Positions 13,289 to 21,271 of a DNA stretch of 21,271 nucleotides are shown here, piece by piece; positions within the stretch are counted from its first letter, which is position 1, and each line of letters begins with the position of its first letter. Source of the DNA: Actinomycetota bacterium (GTDB lineage Bacteria; Actinomycetota; Actinomycetes; S36-B12; UBA5976); contig CANKTT010000010.1 in NCBI GenBank assembly GCA_947486505.1, positions 1 to 21,271 of the forward strand, read 5' to 3'. The notes under the pieces were generated by a model that saw only the letters and a program-made list of their open reading frames with translations, was not told the origin of the DNA and ran no database searches. A program made the position numbers and the translations under genes.

Positions 13289-14770
13289 CTACTTAATAGA
13301 CGCAGTAATTCTGGCAAGAGATCGCTCTCTGCCAAGAATTTCAAGGGACTCAAAAAGTGGCGGCGACACTCGACGTCCGGTCACAGCCACTCGAACTGGC
13401 CCGAAAGCTACCTTCGGTTTTAGTTCCAGGCCTTCAATTAAAGCTGCTCGTAGTGCTTCTTCGATCGCTGGTGTAGTCCAATCATTAACTTCGGTTAATG
13501 CAGACAGCGCAGCAACAAGCACTGGCTGAGCATCAGCAGTCAAAACCTTTTCCGCTTCTGCCGGTTCAACTGCAAACGCTGGGCTTCCTGGTTGATCTGC
13601 AAATAGGAATCCAAGCATTCCAATTCCTTGGCGCAGTGTTTCCATGCGCTCTTGCACCAGTGGGATCGCGTTCTTTAATACTTCCATCTGTTCGGCTGTT
13701 GGTTCAGCCGAGAGAATGCCGTCTTTGATTAGGAATGGAGTAATGCGCCTAGCTAATTCCTCTGGCGCCAAAGTTCGAATCCAGTCACCGTTAATTGATG
13801 TGCACTTCTTTAAATCAAAACGCGCAGGGTTTGCATTGACCCGGGCAACGTCAAACACTGTTGCCATTTCTTCCTTTGAGAAGAATTCGCGATCTTCGCC
13901 GAATGCCCAACCCAAAAGTGCCAGGTAGTTTAGTAGGCCTTCTGGTAAGTAACCCTCTTCGCGATACATCAACAAACTTGATTCTGGATCACGCTTAGAA
14001 AGTTTCTTGTTTCCTTCGCCCATGACATAAGGCAGGTGGCCGTACAAGGGACATTCGCCTTTTGCAATACCAATTGCATGTAATGCGTCATAAAGAGCGA
14101 GCTGACGAGGAGTGCTACTTAATAAGTCTTCGCCACGAAGTACGTGAGTTATCTCCATAAGCACGTCATCAACAGGATTTACCAGCGTGTAAAGCGGCTC
14201 CCCTGTCGCTCGCACAATCACGTAGTCCGGAACATGCTCGGCTGCGAAAGTTACATCACCACGAACTAGATCCGTCCAAGTGAAATCAGTGTCTGGCATC
14301 CGGAACCGAACTACCGGTGAACGACCTTGACCGTCGTAATCACTTTTTTGTTCAGCGCTCAATGAACGGCAAGCGCCGTCATAACCTGGAGTCTTGCCAG
14401 CTTCGCGCGCAGCTTCCCGACGTTCTTCAAGTTCTTCTTGGGAGCAGTAACAATGATATGCGTTTCCAGCAGCAAGTAGCTTGCTGGCGATATCTGCATA
14501 AATTTCCATGCGCTGGGATTGGCGGTAAGGAGCGTGCGGTCCACCGACTTCAGGTCCTTCGTCCCAATCCATGCCTAGCCAACGGAGTGAATCTAAAAGG
14601 TCGGTATAGGACTGCTCGGAATCTCGCGATGTATCGGTGTCTTCAATTCGAAAAACAAATGTGCCACCAGTGTGACGAGCATATGCCCAGTTGAACAATG
14701 CAGTGCGGATCATGCCAACGTGCGGATTTCCTGTCGGCGAAGGACAGAACCGAACTCGAACGTTAGACAC
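13289..14770 (-). CDS. gltX: Glutamyl-tRNA synthetase
   Basis: 493 residues, class I aminoacyl-tRNA synthetase. It charges tRNA-Glu and, in most actinobacteria, also mischarges tRNA-Gln for later conversion by GatCAB. The HIGH-type motif is [11 protein letters not shown] at 10-20 and the KMSKS-type motif is KLSKR at 256-260. GTRRAL-like [26 protein letters not shown] follows the first motif. The C-terminal 170 residues are the helical anticodon-binding region. It starts with GTG at 14770, with AGGAG six bases upstream, 21 bases after the FAH-family stop. tRNA-Gln and tRNA-Glu genes lie immediately downstream on the same strand, so the enzyme may be co-transcribed with its substrates. No glnS is present in the window. 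Confidence 0.96.
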   Translation of the reverse strand: MSNVRVRFCPSPTGNPHVGMIRTALFNWAYARHTGGTFVFRIEDTDTSRDSEQSYTDLLDSLRWLGMDWDEGPEVGGPHAPYRQSQRMEIYADIASKLLAAGNAYHCYCSQEELEERREAAREAGKTPGYDGACRSLSAEQKSDYDGQGRSPVVRFRMPDTDFTWTDLVRGDVTFAAEHVPDYVIVRATGEPLYTLVNPVDDVLMEITHVLRGEDLLSSTPRQLALYDALHAIGIAKGECPLYGHLPYVMGEGNKKLSKRDPESSLLMYREEGYLPEGLLNYLALLGWAFGEDREFFSKEEMATVFDVARVNANPARFDLKKCTSINGDWIRTLAPEELARRITPFLIKDGILSAEPTAEQMEVLKNAIPLVQERMETLRQGIGMLGFLFADQPGSPAFAVEPAEAEKVLTADAQPVLVAALSALTEVNDWTTPAIEEALRAALIEGLELKPKVAFGPVRVAVTGRRVSPPLFESLEILGRERSLARITASIK

Positions 14771-14791
14771 AGATTTCTCCTGGATAGTTCT

Positions 14792-15556
14792 TTAGCGAAC
14801 AGTGACTGAATTAGTAAGAGTACCAATATCTTCAATTGTGACGGTTACAGAGTCGCCAGACACAATTGGTCCAACGCCAGCAGGTGTGCCTGTCAAGATC
14901 ACATCACCCGGCAGCAAAGTCATCATGTGAGAAATCCAAGACACCATTTCTCGGGCACTTCTTACTAAGTCACTAGAGTTTCCGTCTTGCTTAGTCTCGC
15001 CATTTACCTGGCATGCGATGCTTAAGTTTTCTGGATCCAGCTCAGTTTCAATCCATGGGCCTAGTGGGCAGAAAGTGTCAAAACTTTTTGATCTAGTCCA
15101 CTGACCATCGCTGTTCTGTAAATCTCGGGCGGTTACGTCGTTTGCACAGGTGTAACCAAAGATGACTTCATCCGCACGATCTACTTCTACATTCTTGGCT
15201 AATGCACCAATCACAATTGCTAGTTCAGCTTCGTGATGGACATTAGTTGACTGCGGTGGCAACACGATAAAGTCGCCATCACCAATAACAGTGGTGTTTG
15301 GCTTAAGGAAAATTACCGGTTCCGCAGGAACGTCGCCACCCATTTCCTTAGCATGATCGGCATAATTCTTACCAACGCAAACTATCTTGCTTGGAATAAC
15401 TGGAGCCAGGATCTTTACATCCGCGAGATTAAGCGCTGCAACTGGATCACTAATGTCTGGCCAAGGTAAACCAGTAATTAACTCAATCTTGTCGCCAGTG
15501 ATAACTCCATAAACCGGAAATTCAACGCCTGGTACAGATACTCGAGCAATACGCAT
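14792..15556 (-). CDS. Fumarylacetoacetate hydrolase (FAH) family protein
   Basis: 254 residues with the FAH fold: VGKNYADHAKEMG near 61-73, metal ligands Glu109 and Glu111 in HHEAELAIVIG and Asp140 in GYTCANDVTARDLQ, then SFDTFCPLGPW and the C-terminal DVILTGTPAGVGP. The family includes acylpyruvases, oxaloacetate decarboxylases/tautomerases and 2-hydroxyhepta-2,4-diene-1,7-dioate isomerases; the substrate cannot be told from sequence. No aromatic-degradation genes are nearby, so an acylpyruvase or oxaloacetate-tautomerase type housekeeping role is more likely (inference). A position directly upstream of gltX is common in actinobacteria. TAGTCT lies six bases before the ATG with no Shine-Dalgarno site, so the mRNA is probably leaderless. 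Confidence 0.9.
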   Translation of the reverse strand: MRIARVSVPGVEFPVYGVITGDKIELITGLPWPDISDPVAALNLADVKILAPVIPSKIVCVGKNYADHAKEMGGDVPAEPVIFLKPNTTVIGDGDFIVLPPQSTNVHHEAELAIVIGALAKNVEVDRADEVIFGYTCANDVTARDLQNSDGQWTRSKSFDTFCPLGPWIETELDPENLSIACQVNGETKQDGNSSDLVRSAREMVSWISHMMTLLPGDVILTGTPAGVGPIVSGDSVTVTIEDIGTLTNSVTVR

Positions 15557-15562
15557 TTTCTA

Positions 15563-15568
15563 AGACTA
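15563..15568 (-). promoter_or_regulatory. Candidate leaderless -10 for the FAH-family gene
   Basis: TAGTCT on the minus strand, six bases before the ATG at 15556, the same hexamer and spacing as at 1358-1363. It lies in the 33-base gap after cimA. Confidence 0.5.
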
Positions 15569-15576
15569 CTGGTTAC

Positions 15577-15603
15577 GCAAAAAATTCAGTTAACTGGTTT
15601 TGC
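15577..15603 (-). terminator. Possible weak terminator at the cimA stop
   Basis: GCAAAA (15577-15582) can pair with TTTTGC (15598-15603), enclosing the palindrome CAGTTAACTG (15587-15596). On the minus strand a six-base T-run is part of the structure. It overlaps the cimA stop codon; strength is doubtful. Confidence 0.3.
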
Positions 15604-17185
15604 CTAGTAAGCCGTACGAGATCGCATCTTCCAGCGCCAACCATGAAGCGGCGATAACGTTTTCGCTAACGCCGACCGTGGTCCAACGTCGACCCTTCTC
15701 GGCAGTTTCAATCAGCACTCGAGTAACGGCGCCGGTACCTAATCCGCCATCAAGGATACGAACTTTGTAATCCACAAGATCAAGCTCTGCGATTTGTGGG
15801 AAGTGCTGTACGAGAGCAGAACGCAAAGCGTTGTCCAGTGCATTAACCGGACCGTTACCTTCGCCAGTTGCAACTATGCGTTGACCATCGGCATGGACCT
15901 TCACCGTGGCTTCGCTGACAATGCGTCCATCTTCGCGTTGCTCGACAATGGTTCGCCAAGACTCAACGGTGAACTTCTTAGTTGACTTTCCTGCCAAAGC
16001 ATCTTGCAAAAGTAATTCGAATGATGCATCCGCGGCCTCGAAGGACCAACCATGTGCTTCTAGGTCTTTTACTTGCTCAACCACACGAGTGATTGCTTCC
16101 GGCTCTTTGGAAAGGTCGTAACCAAGTTCTTGACCTTTCATTTCAATTGAGGCGCGACCTGCCATCTCAGTAACAAGTACGCGCATATCGTTTCCAACTA
16201 CCGATGCATCAATGTGGTTATAAAGTTCGTGATTTACCTTCAAAGCACTTGCATGTAAGCCAGCTTTGTGTGCGAACGAGGAAACGCCCACGTAAGGCTG
16301 ATGTGTATCAGGTGGGAGGTTTGCGATTTCTGCTAACGCATGTGAGATTCGCATGGAATCCTTCAACGACTCTTCTGGCAAGCAGTTGATGCCTAGCTTT
16401 AACTGCAAGTTTGCAGCAACAACAAATAGGTCTGCATTACCAGTGCGCTCGCCGTAACCATTTGCTGTGCACTGTACGTGAGTTGCACCGGCCTCAACTG
16501 CGGCAACACTGTTAGCAATTGCGCACCCAGTATCGTCCTGGCAATGAATGCCTAAACGAGCCTTTGTTCTATTCATTACATCAGCGACAATCGTGGCAAT
16601 CCCAGATGGCAGCATGCCGCCATTGGTGTCGCACAACACCGCAACGTCTGCGCCAGCCTTCATAGCAACCTTGATTGCTTCCACGCCGTAATCAGAATCA
16701 TGTTTGTAACCATCAAAGAAATGTTCAAAGTCAACAAAAACTCGACGGCCTTGTGACACTAAGTATTCGACGGTGTCACCGATCATTGCCAAGTTTTCTT
16801 CGTTTGTAGTTTTGAGTGCTTGCTCAACATGCCAGACGTCACTTTTTGCCACCAAAGTAATAACTGGTGCTTGCGAATCAAGGAGTGCTTTAACTTGGGC
16901 ATCGTCTTCGGCCTTAACGCCCGCTTTGCGGGTTGCGCCAAAAGCCACAAGTTTTGCGTTCTTAAGAACTAATTCGCCAGCGGCAATCCGAGCAAAGAAC
17001 TCAGTATCTTTTGGCAATGCGCCTGGCCAGCCGCCTTCGATGAAACCAACACCGTAACCGTCAAGCAGTTTTGCAATAGTTAGTTTGTCTTCGACAGAGT
17101 AACTAATGCCCTCACGCTGAGCACCATCACGCAGCGTTGTGTCATAGAGATGAAATGCGTCAGTAACAGGGGAAGTTTTTGACAT
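15590..17185 (-). CDS. cimA: (R)-citramalate synthase family enzyme
   Basis: 531 residues, the usual CimA length. It condenses pyruvate and acetyl-CoA to citramalate, a threonine-independent entry to isoleucine. The N-terminal TIM barrel has YDTTLRDGAQREGISYSVEDK at 14-34, FIEGGWPGALPKD, LCDTNGGMLP and HVQCTANGYGERTGNADLF; then comes the HQPYVGVSSFAHKAGLHASA linker and a C-terminal LeuA-type regulatory dimer domain from about residue 400. The GGWPG signature separates it from LeuA. The metal-binding HxH appears as H214-C-Q216-D-D, with Gln in the second His position. The ATG overlaps the ilvE stop by one base (TAATG), third gene of leuB-ilvE-cimA. Family members are sometimes annotated as LeuA-like; activity would need proof. 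Confidence 0.9.
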   Translation of the reverse strand: MSKTSPVTDAFHLYDTTLRDGAQREGISYSVEDKLTIAKLLDGYGVGFIEGGWPGALPKDTEFFARIAAGELVLKNAKLVAFGATRKAGVKAEDDAQVKALLDSQAPVITLVAKSDVWHVEQALKTTNEENLAMIGDTVEYLVSQGRRVFVDFEHFFDGYKHDSDYGVEAIKVAMKAGADVAVLCDTNGGMLPSGIATIVADVMNRTKARLGIHCQDDTGCAIANSVAAVEAGATHVQCTANGYGERTGNADLFVVAANLQLKLGINCLPEESLKDSMRISHALAEIANLPPDTHQPYVGVSSFAHKAGLHASALKVNHELYNHIDASVVGNDMRVLVTEMAGRASIEMKGQELGYDLSKEPEAITRVVEQVKDLEAHGWSFEAADASFELLLQDALAGKSTKKFTVESWRTIVEQREDGRIVSEATVKVHADGQRIVATGEGNGPVNALDNALRSALVQHFPQIAELDLVDYKVRILDGGLGTGAVTRVLIETAEKGRRWTTVGVSENVIAASWLALEDAISYGLLGKTS

Positions 17186-18375
17186 TAGACGATCCGATGC
17201 ATCCAGTTATGGTTATCTGGCGCTTTGCCAGTTTGAATATCTACAAGGGCTGCGCGAAGTTTCATAGTGACATCACCAGAACCGCCATCAGCAATACTCC
17301 AAGCTCCACTGTTCTTGCTATCAACTCGACCAACTGGAGTGATTACCGCTGCAGTTCCACAAGCAAAAGTTTCGGTGATTTCGCCGGATGCGCAACCTTC
17401 GCGCCATTGCTCAACTGTGATAGTTCCTTCTTCGGCTTGGTAACCCAAGTCCCTCGCAAGCGTCAGAATCGAATCACGAGTCACACCCGGCAAGAGGGTT
17501 CCAGTTAAGCGAGGTGTCACGAGGCGCGCATTTGAACCTGAGCCATAAACAAAGAACATGTTCATGCCACCCATTTCTTCAATGTACTTACGCTCAATGG
17601 CATCAATCCAAACAACTTGGTCGCAGCCATTGTCTGATGCTTCCGCTTGTGCAATCAGGCTCGAGGCATAATTTCCAGCACACTTGGCCTCGCCCGTTCC
17701 ACCAGGTGCAGCGCGAACATATTCATCGCTGAGCCAAACTGAAACTGGCTTCACTCCTTGTGGGAAGTAAGCACCGACAGGTGATGCCATCAATACAAAT
17801 GTGACATGCGTTGATGGCCGAACACCTAAGGCATCTTCGGACCCAAATTCAAGTGGACGTAAATACAGTGACTGATCAGGATCAGTTGGCACCCAATCTT
17901 GATCTTGGCGAACTAAAGCTTCGATTGCACCAATAAACAAGTCAGTTGGCACAGGTGGCAAAGCTAAGCGATGGGCCGATCGCTGGAAGCGAAGCGCATT
18001 TGCTTCAGGGCGGAAGGTGAAAATTCCACCATCAGCTTGGCGATAAGCCTTAAGGCCTTCGAAAATTGATTGACCATAATGCAGCGCATTTATTCCTAAG
18101 CCACCTGCACTTGCTGAGCCAGAAACTATTTCAGCTTGATGCCAACCATCTGCTTTGGTCCAAACCGCACGAACCACATTGTCAGTGAAGTACTTTCCAA
18201 ATCCTGGGTCAGTAAAGATTGCAGCACGCTGGTCTGCTGTTGCTGGCGATGGGTTTGCATGATTTGTAATTGCAGCAACGGCACTGGTTCGCTCAACTGC
18301 TGGGTAAAGGGGCTGCCCAGAGTCAACTACTTTGGCAGCAGATACGTCTAAGTCGTTGTGAACAAAAGTTGTCAT
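17185..18375 (-). CDS. ilvE: Branched-chain amino acid aminotransferase
   Basis: 396 residues, fold-type IV PLP enzyme. It makes Leu, Ile and Val from their 2-oxo acids with glutamate. The schiff-base lysine is Lys231 in GTGEAKCAGNYASSL. Other signatures are HYGQSIFEGLKAY, FRPEANALRFQRSA, YLRPLEFGSEDALGVRPS, EEMGGMNMFFV, and ACGTAAVITPVGRV. The enzyme core starts near residue 54; the first 50 residues are a little longer than usual, but AAGGA lies eight bases before this ATG and no better internal start is seen. The gene begins ten bases after the leuB stop and ends overlapping cimA, so the three are one operon. Confidence 0.95.
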   Translation of the reverse strand: MTTFVHNDLDVSAAKVVDSGQPLYPAVERTSAVAAITNHANPSPATADQRAAIFTDPGFGKYFTDNVVRAVWTKADGWHQAEIVSGSASAGGLGINALHYGQSIFEGLKAYRQADGGIFTFRPEANALRFQRSAHRLALPPVPTDLFIGAIEALVRQDQDWVPTDPDQSLYLRPLEFGSEDALGVRPSTHVTFVLMASPVGAYFPQGVKPVSVWLSDEYVRAAPGGTGEAKCAGNYASSLIAQAEASDNGCDQVVWIDAIERKYIEEMGGMNMFFVYGSGSNARLVTPRLTGTLLPGVTRDSILTLARDLGYQAEEGTITVEQWREGCASGEITETFACGTAAVITPVGRVDSKNSGAWSIADGGSGDVTMKLRAALVDIQTGKAPDNHNWMHRIV

Positions 18376-18385
18376 ATTCGTTTCC

Positions 18386-19429
18386 TTAGCTTGCTACTGC
18401 CGCTGCGAGTGCGTCACCGATTTGGCTGGTTGAGCGCGTTCCAGTTCGTGATGCCAGGTCTGCGGCAACGGCATCGTCAATCTTTTTGGCAGCATCTGCA
18501 TAACCCAAGTGATCTAGCAACATTGCAATGCTTAGCACCGTTGCCGTTGGATCAGCTTTACCTTGACCCGCAATGTCAGGTGCACTGCCATGAACTGGCT
18601 CGAACATACTTGGATTTGTTCGACTTGGATCAATGTTTCCACTTGCTGCTAATCCGATACCGCCAGCAATTGCAGCACCGATGTCAGTCAAGATGTCGCC
18701 GAACAAGTTGTCAGTGACAATTACATCGAATCGTTCTGGTGAAGTTAAGAAATACATACTTGCTGCGTCAACGTGACAATAATCGGTTTCGATATTTGGA
18801 TATTCAGCTGCAACATCGTTAAATGCTCGCTGCCATAAATCGCCTGCGTAAACAATCACGTTGGTTTTGTGAACTAACGTGACTTTGCCACGACGACGGC
18901 CCGCGCGCTCAAATGCATCGCGAATGATTCGTTCTGCTCCAAAGCGAGTGTTCATGCTGATTTCAGTTGCGACTTCGTGTTGAGTGTCCTTACGAAGGAA
19001 GCCACCAGCACCAACATAGGGGCCTTCAGTTCCCTCTCGACAAACTACGAAGTCAATTTCCTTTGAACCTTTTCCAACTAGCGGTGAGGTTACACCTGGA
19101 TAAAGCTTCACTGGACGCAAATTCAAGTGATGATCTAATTGGAAGCGAAGTGGCAAGAGAACACCGCGCTCAAGGATTCCTGGCTTCACTGACGGATCGC
19201 CAATCGCGCCCAGCAAAATCGCGTCATGCTCCTTTAGTTCTGCCACGACACTGTCTGGCAAAGTTTCGCCAGTTGCGTTGTAACGTCGCGCACCAAGGTC
19301 ATAGTCGGTGGTGCTAAAGGTCAGGTCAACGCTTGGCGCGATTGCCGAAAGGACTTTAAGCCCCTCAGCAACTACTTCTACGCCAATGCCATCGCCGGGA
19401 ATTACTGCCAATTTAATGTTGCTAGCCAT
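18386..19429 (-). CDS. leuB: 3-isopropylmalate dehydrogenase
   Basis: 347 residues. It oxidatively decarboxylates 3-isopropylmalate with NAD+ to 2-oxoisocaproate. [13 protein letters not shown] at the N-terminus, [36 protein letters not shown], and [22 protein letters not shown] with the Mg/substrate Asp residues; [18 protein letters not shown] closes the active site. It is of the high-GC Gram-positive LeuB type. The start is ATG at 19429; the frame stays open upstream to 19579 but those residues overlap the leuA leader and are not protein-like. TACCCT lies seven bases before the ATG, no Shine-Dalgarno site is present, and TTTCCA lies 17 bases farther, so the operon mRNA is probably leaderless. 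Confidence 0.95.
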   Translation of the reverse strand: MASNIKLAVIPGDGIGVEVVAEGLKVLSAIAPSVDLTFSTTDYDLGARRYNATGETLPDSVVAELKEHDAILLGAIGDPSVKPGILERGVLLPLRFQLDHHLNLRPVKLYPGVTSPLVGKGSKEIDFVVCREGTEGPYVGAGGFLRKDTQHEVATEISMNTRFGAERIIRDAFERAGRRRGKVTLVHKTNVIVYAGDLWQRAFNDVAAEYPNIETDYCHVDAASMYFLTSPERFDVIVTDNLFGDILTDIGAAIAGGIGLAASGNIDPSRTNPSMFEPVHGSAPDIAGQGKADPTATVLSIAMLLDHLGYADAAKKIDDAVAADLASRTGTRSTSQIGDALAAAVAS

Positions 19430-19436
19430 GGGATAA

Positions 19437-19465
19437 AGGGTATCGGGGTTCCTTATCAATGGAAA
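19437..19465 (-). promoter_or_regulatory. Promoter of leuB-ilvE-cimA
   Basis: Minus strand: TTTCCA (19465-19460), 17 bases, TACCCT (19442-19437), seven bases, ATG. It is the mirror image in element choice and spacing of the leuA leader promoter on the other strand. Confidence 0.6.
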
Positions 19466-19486
19466 AGGCGAAATCTCACAAAGTGA
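19454..19486. promoter_or_regulatory. Candidate IclR-type operator between leuB and leuA
   Basis: TATCAAT (19454-19460) and ATCTCAC (19473-19479), the latter part of TCAC-AAA-GTGA (19476-19486). Both words occur in the same order and strand between leuC and the IclR gene. The ATCTCAC part lies between the two divergent -35 elements, so one bound protein could affect both promoters (inference). Confidence 0.45.
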
Positions 19487-19511
19487 AAGAGCTTGGCGTA
19501 AATCTGTGGTT

Positions 19512-19540
19512 TTTCCAGTATCCGCGCGCGGTGCTAAAGT
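19512..19540 (+). promoter_or_regulatory. Promoter of the leuA leader
   Basis: TTTCCA (19512-19517), 17 bases, TAAAGT (19535-19540), seven bases to the ATG of the leader ORF at 19548. The start of transcription would coincide with the leader ATG. Confidence 0.6.
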
Positions 19541-19547
19541 GGGAGCA

Positions 19548-19573
19548 ATGTTTACGAACCTGCTCCTTAACTG

Positions 19574-19589
<16 letters not shown>
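19548..19589 (+). CDS. leuA leader peptide
   Basis: 13 codons, [13 protein letters not shown], then TAA. Three consecutive Leu codons (CTG CTC CTT) lie at 19560-19568. The ORF begins at the predicted transcription start and ends in the loop of a stable hairpin. Leader peptides rich in Leu codons upstream of leuA have been predicted in several actinobacteria. Ribosome pausing at the Leu codons when charged tRNA-Leu is scarce would change the folding of the RNA ahead. It is too short to be found by length filters. Confidence 0.75.

Positions 19590-21271
<1,682 letters not shown>

Overview
The window looks like chromosomal DNA from a member of the Actinomycetota with only moderate GC (roughly half by eye, not calculated). 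The reasons are the gene neighbourhoods ddl-thiL, plsC-gpsA, leuCD facing an IclR regulator, gltX with a FAH-family gene, and leuB-ilvE-cimA facing leuA. Gene spacing is tight, start codons often overlap stops, and many genes have a promoter -10 placed directly in front of the start codon. A streamlined aquatic actinobacterium of the Nanopelagicales (acI) type would fit, but that is inference.

Layout. Bases 1-4132 (all minus strand) encode three exported proteins: an OmpA-type peptidoglycan-binding protein with a Ser/Pro/Thr repeat tail, an unrecognised secreted protein, and a ~906-residue protein that joins a seven-blade RCC1 propeller, two fibronectin type III domains and a PstS-like phosphate-binding domain. 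Bases 4374-9811 hold housekeeping genes: thiL and ddl (minus), a Cys/Met-metabolism PLP enzyme (plus), then plsC-gpsA and the HU gene (minus).

Bases 10029-21271 are a branched-chain amino acid region: leuC-leuD (minus), a divergent IclR/LtbR-type regulator (plus), then gltX with tRNA-Gln and tRNA-Glu (minus), a FAH-family hydrolase (minus), leuB-ilvE-cimA (minus), and leuA (plus, cut by the window end). LeuA, LeuCD, LeuB and IlvE together cover the whole route from 2-ketoisovalerate to leucine. CimA supplies citramalate for threonine-independent isoleucine synthesis, and LeuCD and LeuB normally also process citramalate.

Regulation that can be read from the sequence: a 13-codon leader ORF with three consecutive Leu codons and an overlapping hairpin precedes leuA. 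leuA and leuB have mirror-image promoters (TTTCCA, 17 bp, TANNNT, 7 nt, ATG). The two divergent leu intergenic regions (leuC/regulator and leuB/leuA) share the words TATCAAT and ATCTCAC and may carry operators for the IclR protein.

The most unusual items are the RCC1-Fn3-PstS fusion with near-identical blade DNA, the perfect 18-bp repeats in the OmpA-like gene, and a pair of tRNA-Glu-like repeats beside the tRNA genes. No CRISPR array, transposase, prophage or toxin-antitoxin system was seen.
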